From: Phymatolithon calcareum
Lineage: Eukaryota; Rhodophyta; Florideophyceae; Hapalidiales
Length of the DNA stretch: 64,000 nucleotides
Assembly: GCA_977006965.1 (NCBI GenBank)
Contig: OZ345375.1
Span: 124,001-188,000 of the forward strand
Direction of reading: 5' to 3'
The first letter of the stretch is position 1. Every line of letters starts with the position of its first letter. Below, piece by piece: positions 11,051 to 22,136 of the stretch. A model generated the notes under the pieces. The model was not told the origin of the DNA and made no database searches. It saw only the letters and a list, made by a program, of their open reading frames with translations. Position numbers and translations under genes: made by a program.

Positions 11051-11336
11051 CATAGAATCTGCGCGGTCGATTGTCAATCGCAATTAATTGGATTTATTGA
11101 GAAGGTACCATGTGTCCGTACTGGAGGAAAGTCGGCACCTTTCTAGGCATATTCTATTAGCATTGAAATTCAGCTTCCTTAACCGGAATTACATAGAAGC
11201 ACGTCAATCGCTCTAGCCACGTCAATCTCTTCTGCCGGGGTCCATGAAGACTTCTTCAGGATTCTCTTGAGTGTTCCAACTGCCCATGATCTTTGCTGCC
11301 TATTTCTTCAATTAACTTCGGTGGGATTCTCGGAAA
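11051..11336. other. No recognised gene
   Basis: Short unlabelled stretch between the LINE B tail and the family I C-terminal ORF; no motif seen. Confidence 0.3.
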
Positions 11337-11852
11337 ATGGCCTACAAGCCACCTTGCACAGAGAATTCTCAAAATCGGCACCAGTCGACAAAGCTTAGGA
11401 GTATACAGTTTTTACCCCCAGAGCGCAACATAAGCCACAGACTCGCTGAAACTACTCTCAATCAACTTGCCGCACTATGTTGCTCGCCGGTAACAGTTTT
11501 TCAAGATGGCCCCGTTGAATGTGACCCTATATGCAAGAACTGCTCTGTGGGAACCAAGGAGACCGTGGAGCATCTACTCCTACGCTGTAATGGACAGAAT
11601 ATATCAAGACGTCAGACTACTGGTAGAGTTGACACTAAAACGGTGGAGGAAATAGGCAGTGAGAAACCGGACGAAGTACTCAAGTTTGTCAACAATGAGG
11701 GGCTGTTTGATGACATCCCAAAAACCTTAGAGGGCGTAGCGAATAGAGCCCCCGAAAGGGCACCCTGTGCTTTTGAGGACTGCGTTGCAGCTTGGTTGAT
11801 CAACTGTTTAGCTTTTGGTTGCGAATGGAGCTGGAAAATTGGCGCTTTCTGA
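11337..11852 (+). pseudogene. LINE family I C-terminal fragment with zinc-knuckle-like motif
   Basis: A 171-codon frame with CDPICKNC followed by ETVEHLLLRCNG, a C-x2-C...H-x4-C arrangement. In I-type LINEs this follows the RNase H domain and is thought to bind nucleic acid. The same block recurs at 33927-34229 (DPVCKMC...ETVKHLLLRCGG, then FIGRVGTKTVEKL against TTGRVDTKTVEEI here). This confirms one family. The first ~70 codons are not recognisable, and the downstream part may be host DNA read through. Fragmentary and not expected to be expressed. Confidence 0.65.
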
Positions 11853-11930
11853 TGAAGGTTGGCGAAGACGAGAACTGTAAGTAGGACTTGGCAATGCTAC
11901 GCTTTTCCAGTATGAGCCCCGCCCAAGATG

Positions 11931-13099
11931 AAGGAACGTCTCAGAAAGCCCTGTGCAATTGTTCGCAGATGATGTCCAGCTTCAAGCGAAGACAGGACGA
12001 GGAATGCAGAAACTTCTTGATATAGCGACCAGTTGGGCAAGAGAAAATGGCATGAAATGGAACACAAAACCAGGAAAAAGCGAAGTTCTTAAGTACAAAG
12101 GACTTCAGAAGCACACGTTTTACTTGGCAGGACGAGAACTATATCAAGCCTGGAGACTCTCGTATCTTGGGGTAAGCATGAATAACAAGGGTGTTACGGA
12201 TGACACGGCCATAGCAAGAGTTCTAAATGCTGCAGGATGCATACATAAGCTTCGGGAGCTTGGAGTGAATGTTCGAGGATTCAAACCGGAGACATGCATT
12301 AGGATCTTTAAGTCGCTAATTATCCCGAAATGGGAGTATGCGTTACACGTTACTCCAATGACAAATCGATTGCTCTCGGCAATCGAGTCGGCAGAGGGCT
12401 TGTTCTACAAGAATGTTTTCGGAAAGTATGTCGAACACCGCCGGGACCGAATGCGAGTTCTGTGCCGACTGGGACCACCAAAAATGAGGAGACGTCATCA
12501 AGCAGAAAGGTTTGCATTAAGCCTGGTAAGGAACAAAAAGCGCCTTGAAGAAACAGAAGAGTACGTTGGAAGAGATGAGGACGTAAAAGAAGCAATGAAG
12601 GATATTGAATATCTCAAGATGTATGAAGACTTGCGACAAGCCCTTCAGAAAGCCCAGGAGGGATCTGCCACGAAGAAGAGGAGGAGAGAAGAAACAATTA
12701 AGGTTTGGGAAAAGGAAGAAGAAGGCAGATCAATGAAGATTCCTATTGAAGGCAAGCTACCAGGGATCCTTTACATAGGAGAAAGAACAACACGTTTAAG
12801 GTGCCTAAGGTTGACATTCAACCGAGCACCCCTTTGGAGGAAATCAGTGTTGGGTGCTTACTGTGGGATTACCGCGGTGGTCGAACTAGTCGCCTTACAA
12901 CGTACTCTAGCGTCATCGAAGATGAGTACAGAAATTGAGTTTGAGTGCAAGAGACTCACAGGAGCTCTTGTTGGGAGAGAATTACGAATCAATAACGTTT
13001 TGAGTAGCCAGATGACTATAGCATAGAGATTATGCAAGAGATGCCCCGTTACTCCAAGGTGAGGCTTTGGGAGCTCTCAAAAATAAAATCATCAAATAT
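11931..13099 (+). mobile_element. LINE family A, 5'-truncated copy
   Basis: The copy is nearly identical in sequence to the one at 5770-7405 but begins just before the FADD motif (LFADDVQLQ). The frame 11953-13026 is open for 357 codons. The target duplication is GCCCAAGATG, extending to CCCCGCCCAAGATG if the C run is counted, at 11917-11930 and 13100-13113. The high identity to the other A copy and the lack of stops suggest a recent insertion. Confidence 0.93.
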
Positions 13100-13113
13100 C
13101 CCCGCCCAAGATG

Positions 13114-13624
13114 CCGAGCGAGCTGAAGCACAATCAAAAGGCTTTTATGAATTGATTCTAACAATCTTGAGGGTTGCAATCTTAATGTTCTTCACTGAGT
13201 GCTGAATTGGGACCCATTTTACGCGCGCGGTGACGTGCTTTGGAGTCCACTGATTTTCTCTTCAATTACAGCGTGAGCCGTACCAATCACATTTATTGAC
13301 TTGGAAATGGCTGCCTATAGTCTACAATATTCTTCTCGACTAAGCGCCTTCGTTTCCTTGGCGTGCTTGACGGGAGCCTTTTTCTTGCGGCACAGCAGGT
13401 CTGATTCTTAAGAGTGGACAGCGCATTTTCGTTCCTAGCTCAGAACGATGTGATTATCAGATAGTATTTGCGGTACTCCTCAAACAGAAGACGAGTTAGG
13501 CTTTACGACTCTGCCGCGAGCGAGCTGTTTCGCTTTCGATTTATAGATTTTAAACTTTTCATTCTCCCCTAAATCGTTAGCAAAACTAGACACTAGGAAT
13601 GAACGTCGATGTTTGAGTATCAAA
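13114..13624. other. No recognised gene
   Basis: Ordinary-looking intergenic sequence between LINE A and LINE K. One 65-codon minus-strand frame has no motif. Confidence 0.35.
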
Positions 13625-13637
13625 GAAATCATCGATG

Positions 13638-15248
13638 GATGGATGGATTTCTGTTTTATTGAAGCTCCCTTAGTCAATTATCATTGCACCTGAGAGACTT
13701 TTCGTTGCGCTACAATCCTTCGCTTACGTTTTCATTTTGATTTCGGACATTTTCTTTGGACGGTATCAACTGCCATTTCCAGCATCTCTTTTTGAATATC
13801 GGAAAGTCGTTGCTTGGGCATTAAGTTTGAGATAACTGTGAGAGCTTCATCGAGTTCGGAATCTTCGTTTCTTTATTGTTCTTGCCAAGGATATGGGAAG
13901 CGGTGAATGGGCTGAGGAGGGCGCCGGCCCTCCCGTCCTGTGGCTTTCGAAGGGAGACATGCTTCCCATTCTTCTTTTGCGTTCTTCAGCGTTCTTGCGT
14001 TTACGCTTGTCGTAGCGTCTAGGGTGCGTGCAAATTCCTCTGTAGAGGTACAGAGAAGAGCTTTGTGAAGCATATCGTTTGTCGCGTTCAATATTGTCAG
14101 TCGTGTTGTGCCCTTGGGAAGCTCAAGTGCCTGTTTTCTTCGAAATTTCTGTGCTGTTATGAACTTGAAGCTCAAATGCGCTTGGCGTAGTTGAATGGAT
14201 TCCAGGCGGCATATTCCTCGAAAGCGGGCCTGCATATTCTTGCACCAGGTTCCGAACATTCTAGAGAACAGGTTACTCTCTAGGGCGTCCTGTGCGTGAA
14301 GGATGTTACGCGTCAGATCTGCGAACGGGAGAAGATACTCTGTCATTGGACGGACGAGCGCCTTATATAATCTTAAGCATGTCGAGGGTGCGAACCCTTT
14401 CCCGTGGAGTCCGATGTTTCCTAGAACCATCAGTCGATTCTGTGCAGCATCTATTCTGGAAAGCGTAGAGGTTTCTGTGACGCCGTTCGAAGATATGGAG
14501 ATGCCCAGGTATGTAGTTTCGGACACAGTCTCGATTTCTTTTCTTGCAAGAACGAATTTGAAGCTTTCGTTTGCACCATTGGGAGTTATGACGCAACTCT
14601 TCCCGACATTTGTATTCCAGACCATCTCGGTAGAGGCGGTCCAGTCCGAGGCGATGTCCAGGAGCAATTGAAGCCCTATTGGGGAAAAAGCGCGAAGTAT
14701 GACGTCGTCCGCGAGAAACGTGGCCGGGCTTTTAGAATAATGAAACGGAATTCTTGACAAGCTCTCAGCAAGAACGTCCATGAAGATATTATATAGCGCC
14801 GGTGATAGTGGTGATCCTTGTGGGACCCCTTTGTTGATTACAAACCGATTATTTCGGTCATCCGTAGGAGTATAGATCATGCTAGGTTGGAGAAAGTACA
14901 TAACCCATGAGACCAGTGTTGCAGGAAGCCTCTTCTTGAGCAGTCGAGATAGAACGTGTCTTGGCATGGTGTCGAAAGCCTTCGGAAGGTCGAGAACGGC
15001 AATGTTCCTGTGACCATTTTTGATTGCCGCAATGGTGTGCAATACGGCATCCGGGCATCCAGAGCCCTTCCTGAAGCCAGTTTGGATCTTATTGAAGCCG
15101 TAGTGTTTTCTCAGGATTTTATCCAGTGCGGTCTCTATGATTTTCCTTGTATGCGATAGAAGGGCTATCGGTCTGTAGTTTGCGGGGTCTCTTGGATCGC
15201 CTTTCTTGTAGAACGGGAGAAGCTTGATCAAATTCCAGAGGCTGAGGG
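13638..15248 (-). mobile_element. LINE family K copy
   Basis: A 13-bp exact target duplication, GAAATCATCGATG, lies at 13625-13637 and 15249-15261. The minus-strand 3' UTR ends GGGAGCTTCAATAAAACAG. The GATG repeats at 13631-13646 may be target-derived. A second, shorter family K copy lies at 44822-45056. The insert is 1611 bp and lacks the endonuclease. Confidence 0.92.
13873..15231 (-). pseudogene. LINE K reverse transcriptase, N-terminally truncated, open
   Basis: A 452-codon open frame. Order: RT fingers (FYKKGDPRDPANYRPIALLS), palm (NIAVLDLPKAFDTMP), GVPQGSPLSPALYNIFMD, and the catalytic segment ATFLADDVIL. Here the usual F-A-D-D reads F-L-A-D-D, one extra Leu before ADD compared with families A, B, C and J. 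The thumb (WNTNVGKSCVI, TYLGISISSNGVTE) and a C-terminal domain with a short basic tail (GREGRRPP) follow. The protein starts only because a Met happens to lie near the truncation point. No stops or shifts are seen over the whole frame, so the insertion is not very old. Confidence 0.88.
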
Positions 15249-15261
15249 GAAATCATCGATG

Positions 15262-15379
15262 TAGAGACACAATTTTTCTAGTATCAAAGGATATACAGTA
15301 GTTTCGCGGGGTAGGGCTGGACCATTTTTGACGAATGGATGCGCGATTAAATTTTTCCTTATTATTGGCATTAAAATAT
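15262..15379. other. No recognised gene
   Basis: Flank between LINE K and the Tc1-like element. AT-rich, nothing recognised. Confidence 0.3.
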
Positions 15380-16311
15380 ACACTCTACGAAATTAATATA
15401 GCGCACTTTGGCATGAGTTCTCTTCTGAAGCCATGGTGACTCCTAGCGCCACTATTATCGTCGTGCTGCATGTATAACGTTCTTGTCCAACGCAGTGACT
15501 AACCTAATTCAGTAAGCCCCCATGGAGTCAAACAGTAAATCAAGTTTACTTGCATAGCACATTTTTTTCGTCCGCAACAAGTTTGCGCAACCTCTATCTT
15601 TCTTAGCCTATCGCACCAAACAACGACGCTCAGTAGCCAGTAGACCCACTGCGCTTCACGATAACCTTCATGCACCGGTCTGGCATCGATGCAATCAGCT
15701 TCCTAAGCGTTTCCAACCCGATACGATCCCAGGATGCTTGGATCGCTTCCCTCGCAACTATACCCCGCAGGTTCTCTATGGGATTTAGATTGGGACTACG
15801 CGATGGCCAAGTCATAACGCTGATCCTTGCGTCAAAGAAGAACTCATCTGTGCACTTCGCTGTGTGCGCAGGCGCGTTATCCTGCTGGAAACTCCAGTCC
15901 CCACCGTAGCACAATTCCGCAAACGGTTACAGATGATTCTCAAGCAGATGGACGTACCTTTACGCATTCATCTTGTTCAGTACGAATACTAATTCGGGCT
16001 TTCCGCGCCACGAAAAAAAAACCCAGACCATAACCCCTCCCCCACCCTGCTGCCGACGGGAAAAGTATTGCTCAGGGATCCTTTTGTCAGCCCAATAGTA
16101 CCCGAACCCGTCTGGACCATCCAAGCAGAATCGCTTCTCATCAGAAAAGATCGTCCTCGTCCACTGCGAGCGGGTCATGCGGCCCACTTGTCACGCTGAT
16201 CCTTGTGCCAAGGGGTATGGCTTGGAGCCTGTTTCATTTGCCTATTCTCCAAGTACTTAGTATCGTTCAGGATTTGCTGCACGCGGCGCACTCCGACAGG
16301 TAGATTATACA

Positions 16312-17168
16312 CAGGCATTGGGAGCAATATACTGATACTGCAGTATACTGCAATATACTGGTATTGATAGCGTATTGAGCGCATGGATGTATTGCAGTAC
16401 GTATTGGCGTATGGAATTTCTCGCCCACGGGCCGGTTCGATACGTGTTGGCATAGATTCTCTTTGCTGACGTACTGCTTTCGGTCAATTGTGGCACCCCC
16501 TTCCATTCCGGGAGTACGACTGTATGGTTGTACGTTGAAGGATAACTATATCAAACTTCATTCGCCGCATTCGCCGTCTTCTCTTTTGAGGCTGGTGTTG
16601 TCAAAATTCAGCGGAATGAAACGGACTCAATGACGGATGACGAAAAACAAGCATGTGCTCATCTGAAGAGGAGGCCGGAGGAGAACGATGCTGGAAATAT
16701 GTCTGAAGAAGAGGACAAAGACGACACGCTGTAAATGGCTGAGATTTTCAAGAAACGAAAGCGGTACCGTCGCGAACGTGGTCGGTCGTACATGGACTTA
16801 CAATTCATACTCGGTTCTTCCGCTGAAATCGAGCGTTTGTTTTCTTTGGCCGGAAAATTTTTGGATGACAACCGGCAACGAATCACGCCTCTCTTTTTCG
16901 AGTCCCTCTTGTTTCTGAAGGTCAACAGAAGCTACTGGGATTTTCAGAGCGTTGTCACTGCTATGTCTAATGTACGAAGCGCTCGTGTTGATCAAAAAGT
17001 TGGGGAAGATGATGAACAGCAAGATTTGCTAGATATGTGACGAATCGAGACGTATTGACAGTATACTGCAATATATTGACGTACTGGCACATAAACAGAT
17101 ACTGCAATAGGTATTGCGATGTATAGTCCTTGCCCAATACCGTACCAGTATATTGCTCCCAACGCCTG
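16312..17168 (+). mobile_element. hAT element inserted in the Tc1 transposase
   Basis: 857 bp. The terminal inverted repeats begin CAGGCATTGGGAGCAATATACTG on the left and CAGGCGTTGGGAGCAATATACTG on the right. An exact 8-bp target duplication, ATTATACA, is at 16304-16311 and 17169-17176, the length expected for hAT. Subterminal regions are rich in ATTGCAGTA-type repeats, probably transposase-binding sites. It is a deletion derivative that keeps only the end of the transposase. Confidence 0.95.
16735..17040 (+). pseudogene. hAT transposase C-terminal fragment
   Basis: 101 codons covering the C-terminal dimerisation region: AEIERLFSLAGKFLDDNRQRITPLFFESLLFLKVNRSYW, a hallmark of the hAT family. 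The catalytic core and zinc finger are absent, deleted from this element. It may have no function, though short dimerisation-domain peptides could in principle interfere with full-length transposase. Confidence 0.85.
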
Positions 17169-17639
17169 ATTATACATATCTCGGAGCTCCCGAGCCATCA
17201 TTTGCGAAGCAGAAGCCTTCCGAATGACTGCTTGAGCAGCCTGCTCAGACAACTTGCGGGGCCTCCCTGCCTTTTTCCGTCGAGATTGACCAGGGGACTT
17301 GTTCAGAAAGCTCGAGACGGCTTTTCGGGACCGTTTGACTTGCACTGCAATGGCGCTCTTGTTCAAGCCGTTGGAGTCGAGCGCCGGGATCATCCCCTCC
17401 TCTTCCTTCGTCAGAGACAGTCCACGCCCCATGGTTGCGGGCTGAGTGACTCAAACAGCATACGTGGGTACGTCGCCATGCATATAAAGAAGGCCACAGG
17501 GCGCCGAGGGCCCTATGAATCCCATATACTTCCGTTTGGTGGATGCATAAAGTTTTCCCGGGCCAAGTTGTTGCGCTGGAAAAAATAGGGCTATCGTACA
17601 TTTTGGCTTTCCCTACAAGTTAATAAAAACCTAGCGAGT

Positions 17640-17996
17640 CATATTTGGGCTACTACGTAGACCAATGAGAAGACAATTACAGGACGACCGGTCCTTTAAC
17701 GCGATTCCCGCCATGCGCGTGCCCCTGACGGTTTGCCAAGGTCGGGCTATATTAATTTCGGGAGTGTATCTCCATATCACTGATCGTAAATGGCGAAAAA
17801 AGGCGCTGTGGGAGGGGCGGAAGGGTCGTTTCAACTGTGATCGACGTTCCAATGCTGTAAGGCGCAAAGAGAAGGACCGCCAGCTAAAGGACAGCAAGCA
17901 GCTGTGGAACAGGCCGTAGATATGCCTGGCCGAGGGCTTGAGAATTTACTTCAGGCCCCGAGCAGTTCGGAGTTGCTTTTATTTTGAAGTACGAGC
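17640..17996. other. No recognised gene
   Basis: GC-richer stretch next to the Tc1 remnant. An open frame at 17665-17919 (+) of 84 codons, Arg/Lys-rich, shows no motif I know. Confidence 0.35.
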
Positions 17997-18305
17997 TATC
18001 TTGGAAGCTGCGGAGGCGAAGCGGTTATTTTAGGCGGTATAGCGCGTCGCAAAGGGCAGGCGCACAGCATGTGCTGGTCAGGACTGTGGCGGATGCATCT
18101 CCGGTGCGACAGATCGCAGCGCGGAATGCCACGCAGCGGCAAACAGGCGCACGGCGTATCTTGGCAGCTGCAGGGACAAAACTGTTATTTGAGGTGTAGC
18201 GCGTCACACGGGCAGTCGCACGACTTGCTTTGGTCAGAGCGGCGGTAGGTGCATTTCCGGTGCTGTGGATCCCAGCTCGGCGGGTACGCGAAGGGCGTAT
18301 TCATT
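17997..18305 (+). repeat. Degenerate tandem repeat, two units of ~160 bp
   Basis: The block TATCTTGG(A/C)AGCTGC begins unit 1 at 17997 and unit 2 at 18157. Downstream blocks TAGCGCGTC, GCGGNNGGTGCAT and CCGGTGC recur at matching offsets. The sequence is GC-rich with no open frame that spans it. Confidence 0.6.
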
Positions 18306-19226
18306 TCCACGTGTCAAACATGTACGAGGACTTCCATCACGGGAGGAGCTGCCCCACCGGTCTATATAGAGCTGTAATGATTCCAACTCCTCCTGATTAG
18401 CCAGTTCGGCGTTTACCAACACTTACTTTCGCCATTCTGCTCATAAAAATTAATGTCAATAAAAACGAAATTTTTAATCGTTTATGGGGCCATAAAAATT
18501 GACCCAGCCCTTATATCGAGTTTCGCCCCTATCTAGGATATGATGCACTGTAATGACAATCTACACGTACACGACGTGAGTTACAAGTATCTAATTGGAT
18601 AGTACTGTAATGAAATGTATCGAGCGATTCCTGCGAGAACCGCTAATTTCATTCCTTCCTACAACACACGTTGCCAACGTCACAACACGTTGATATTCAG
18701 CACTTCATTCGTATCGAGAAAAATCTTGATAGCAGGGGAAAGTAAGAGGTGAGGAAAGCAAATTTTCAATGAATCAAAAAAATAAATAAATATCCACAAT
18801 CGTTTGTGCAGACAAAATTATGAGGGAATTGACATATCATCAAAATTAGTGAATTTAAAGTACTCGTGTACACCTGCCACGGCGTATTCAACAACGTCAC
18901 CCAATAAACGCTCACTGGTTACAGAGCGCAAAGCACTTGACAGTGTCTATGCGGCTCCAACGCCTTAATCAATGCGGTTTGTACGTTGGCGTCAGCCGAG
19001 CGCTTCGAAACTACTGGCACAAAATCCCGCTTACGTGCACAAGCTGTGCCCATTGCTATTCTTGCTGTTTGATCATTATTTTTGACCACAGAATGCACGC
19101 GCGATTATTAGACCCCCTGACATTTACCGCGGCGAATACAAGGGTACGTTTTGGACAGTAAATCTGTCTGGTTTCATATTTGTTTTTTGATTCGAGTCCG
19201 TAGTTTCAAATAAAGCGCGCTGTTGT
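18306..19226. other. Long AT-rich stretch, no gene seen
   Basis: About 900 bp without a plausible coding frame, terminal repeats or RNA gene. Its right end is the target site of the hAT element that follows. Confidence 0.4.
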
Positions 19227-20361
19227 GTTTATACCAGGGGTAGTAGCAATATAATTGGAGAGAATTGGAAAAAAATCGTACGCCAAAATATATATTGCAA
19301 TTGTTCTTGCAACGAAAATTAAAAATCGCTATTGCTACTCTTTGTCTTAGCAATAATTGCAATAATGCCAATTAATTGCAGATTTCTCCCGGTTTCTACA
19401 TTCTTTTATTACGTGGACCCTTTGCACGCTTGAACAGCCTGGGAGACAAGATTCTGATCCCAAAAGCCGCTGTTCACTTTCAAAAACAAAAGTGATTCGA
19501 AAAGCACGGGTTCTAGCCTGGAGCATTGATCAGTAAGGGGATACTTCGCAAGACTCCAAAGTCGTTCTACTTCAGCAGTGGAAGCCAAAATAAAATAACA
19601 ATTGATGTACTTGTCTTCATGAGAACTGCAGTCTCCAGCATTAAGTATGTATTCAATGCCATCAGGAGCAATCCGTTGCGCAATATGTTGATTCTCGACT
19701 AATTCATGTAACAATCCTTGACAAGCATCACGCTCTTCAGCCATCATATCCTTCTTTGCTGTATTTTCACCACACCAGATTCAAAATGAGGATCTGATAC
19801 AATGGCACTGGTTGCAGAAATGTACTGCGTTCCGAGTCCGCAGCCTCCAAGTGGGCTCTGATCGGTGTTAGTACCATTTTTCTGCTGAGAAACAAGCTGG
19901 ATAAGTCCATTCAGCATGACTCGCCCCTTCGCAAAGCGAATTCCCTGCTCCTGAAGTTTCTTGGTTACCTTGTTTATAACTTCAAACATGCGAGTGTACC
20001 TTTGCACACGATGTGCAAAGCTTGCACTATCATTGAGGATCAAGTCACAGTCCGGATTGCTACTGATCTCAGAAAGCTGTGGGCATCTCCTAAGGAATCG
20101 TTCAAACATTTAAAACAATCCAGACCAGCGAGTCTTGTTTGGCTTGAGAGGTTTCAGATCAATGAGGTTTCTAAGAGCAGCAGCGCTCTTAATCTTGCGC
20201 TTCGAATGCAGCATAGTATCCTCGATACTTTCATTGACAGCTGACAAGTCATCGTCCGAGTTCACCCAGGCTTTCATTTCCAGATTAAGCTTGTGATTAT
20301 TGCATCCAACGTGAGGAATATTGAGAAGATGCGTAACACGTTGATTCGTATTGCAGTTGTC

Positions 20362-20640
20362 GCGGACCCGGGACGTCGGTAAACTCGCCCATCGCGCTCC
20401 GGCGCACGCAGGACTGGGGACGTTAGTAACCCCCCCCGCGCGGATCGGCGGGCAGGCCGAGCGAGAGTAAGTCTTGAAGATCGGCACGGCACGCGGACCC
20501 GGGACGTCGGTAAACTCGCCCATCGCGTTCCGGCGCACGCAAGACTGGGGACGTCAGCAACCCCCCCGCGCGGATCGGCGGGCAGGCCGAGCGAGAGTAA
20601 GTCCTGAAGATCGGCGCGGCACGCGGACCCGGGACGTCGG
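20362..20640 (+). repeat. GC-rich tandem repeat, unit 130-131 bp, just over two copies
   Basis: GCGGACCCGGGACGTCGGTA begins at 20362, 20493 and 20623, so the period is 131 then 130 bp; the difference lies in a run of 8 versus 7 C. Units are nearly identical. Each contains two related half-motifs, GGGACGTCGGTAAAC and GGGGACGTYAGYAAC. Related but more diverged units form the 5' half of the element at 48018-48564. Confidence 0.9.
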
Positions 20641-20932
20641 TAAACTTGCTTCGGCGCGGGAAACGACCTCGGACGTCATAAAATTTTCCTTTCCGCACGT
20701 TCACACGATACGATGCTCTGCGTGGCCATTGAAGTGAAATTATTTTCCCCCTCGAGATCTCTCCGTTGAGATCAGAGGTAGGTTTTCTAATTTTGCTGAC
20801 TATACCCGTTTTTATGCGAAATGGAGCCTCTGGGCTCTGAGTTGAGTCCTCGTGGCTCATCAGAAGTGTTACCCCAAGCGTCTGCAGATGCGTTGGTAAC
20901 ACTATAATAAAAATCTCTACTTCTTCTTCTTC
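20363..20932 (+). mobile_element. SINE-like composite with 5' tandem repeat (SVA-like architecture)
   Basis: An exact 14-bp target duplication, TATTGCAGTTGTCG, lies at 20349-20362 and 20933-20946. The order is: a GC-rich tandem repeat (20362-20640), a unique middle holding CCCCCTCGAGATCTCT and GAGGTAGGTTTT, then GTTACCCCAAGCGTCTGC, GATGCGTTGGTAAC, AATAAAAATC and a (CTT)n tail. There is no coding capacity. It presumably relies on proteins of a LINE with a matching 3' end. It disrupts the hAT transposase. Confidence 0.9.
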
Positions 20933-22136
20933 TATTGCAGTTGTCGGCAATTTGGAATGTTGCAAATTCCCCAAGTTCCGTGTTGTAAAATTCTTCGAAT
21001 ATGTCGCGGAAGAACTGAACATGAGTTTCAGCATTAAATTCTGTCGCTTCACTGTTCTCATCGGTTTGGTTAACAATAGGTGAAACCCCAAGCAAAGTTG
21101 TTTGCACCTGTTCGACGTTCTTCCACAAAGCGTTACCGTGCACATTGACTCTCTTCATGTAAACAGAAAACCCGCCCATTTAGTGCATTCCACTTTCCGT
21201 CCAGCCATCATTCATGATTATTCCTTTCTTCCCGGCCAGCTCGTTTTAAATTTCCTTTTCGACAAGTTTTGTGAGCTCACATATTATCTCTTTCACTTTC
21301 TTAGCTGAAAAAACAGAGGAATGCTTGGAAAAGGTGCGTATATTTTCGTCTTCAACCCATACGCTAGGGAAGTTTTTGTTGTCGATGAGTTTAATCCAAT
21401 AGTACATAGCCTTGTCTGTGGGGTTAGACGAGACAGAAGTCCAAAACCTTGAGATTGTACCGCCATTTTCCAGAGCTATTTTTCTGGCTTCAAAAAGGGA
21501 CTCCTTAAGTGCTTCTTCTCCATAACATGATTTCAAGGGTCTCGCGGGGTTAGTAAAACCAGTACAGACTACTGCCTTCATGATGGTCTTGCATCCCTCC
21601 AAGGGGCAACTACATGAGTGCTTCTGCTTTCCATTTTCGATCTGGATCTCGAGATAGTGTCCACCCTCGCTTCGACTGTCCCAACTCAGAATATGTTCGA
21701 CTAGCTCCTTTGCTCCAACTTCCGGCTCGGTGATAGTAGTGGAATTTGTTTTGCGCTTCTTCACGATTGACTTCATAGCTGAGCTTCTGAAATGCTCTCT
21801 AAAGTCAATAGTAGCTATTAATGAGCTGAAAATGACACAGATGACTGCATTATGTATAGCAGGTGGTTTGAAAAACTAGCATCTTAGTAGACCGGCAGGT
21901 GAGGGTCGTCTGGCGATAGTCTCCCAGCGATAGTCGCCAGGTACCAACAGAAGCATTCGTTTGTGTTGGTGGTAACCGGCAACAACAAAGACGCAATTAA
22001 TTGGAATTAATGGGAGAATGCTTACGGCAACAAATAAATTATTGCAATTATTCAGAGAAGAAAAATTAATAATTGAAATTGGAGGAGTATTGCATTGCAC
22101 TAATTGCAATTAATTTATCGCACCCCTGGTTTATAC

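Larger units (their letters stand above)
15630..17432 (-). pseudogene. Tc1-like DDE transposase, split and frameshifted
   Basis: Read from 17432 downward. The N-terminus has a helix-turn-helix start (GLSLTKEEEGMIPALDSNGLNKSAIA) and a basic linker (KKAGRPRKL). The hAT lies between MARELRDMYN and LPVGVRRVQQIL. Then comes the catalytic core: RTIFSDEKRFCLDGPDG (first Asp), WSFQQDNAPAH (second Asp) and SPNLNPIEN (third acidic residue, Glu), the DD34E pattern. Damage is a frameshift near 16180 and stops near 15957 and 15930. A working enzyme would cut and paste at TA sites. This copy is dead. Confidence 0.9.
15380..17610 (-). mobile_element. Tc1/mariner-type element, interrupted by a hAT
   Basis: The limits are approximate. 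The two ends show only a weak inverted similarity (AGCGCA and TTGGC blocks near 15400 and 17565), so the terminal repeats are eroded. The interior is a Tc1-like transposase split in two by the hAT element at 16312-17168. Confidence 0.7.
19409..21776 (-). pseudogene. hAT transposase, broken by a SINE and several stops
   Basis: From 21776 downward: an N-terminal Cys/His-rich segment (CSCPLEGCKTIMKAVVC) that fits a BED-type zinc finger, then IIMNDGWTESG, the DGWT motif near the first catalytic Asp of hAT enzymes. The frame then passes HVGCNNHKLNLEM (the CxxH-type segment), NKTRWSGLF, and ends with AEVERLWSLAKYPLTDQCSRL...FESLLFLKVNSGFW, the C-terminal dimerisation domain. Stops occur near 21249 and 21180, and further breaks near 20110 and 19745. 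A 570-bp SINE sits between FATFQIADNCN and TNQRVTHLLN. Not functional. Confidence 0.92.
19235..22128 (-). mobile_element. hAT element, near full-length, carrying a nested SINE
   Basis: 2894 bp including a 570-bp SINE. The terminal repeats begin CAGGGGTAGTAGCAATATAATT at the left and CAGGGGTGCGATAAATTAATT at the right. An exact 8-bp target duplication, GTTTATAC, is at 19227-19234 and 22129-22136. Both subterminal regions are full of AATTGCAAT motifs. The transposase runs on the minus strand. Confidence 0.95.

Noticed and set aside
20362-20640. rDNA or CpG-island promoter
   Set aside because: The GC-rich units are tandem copies inside a retroposon delimited by target duplications and contain no rRNA-like sequence.
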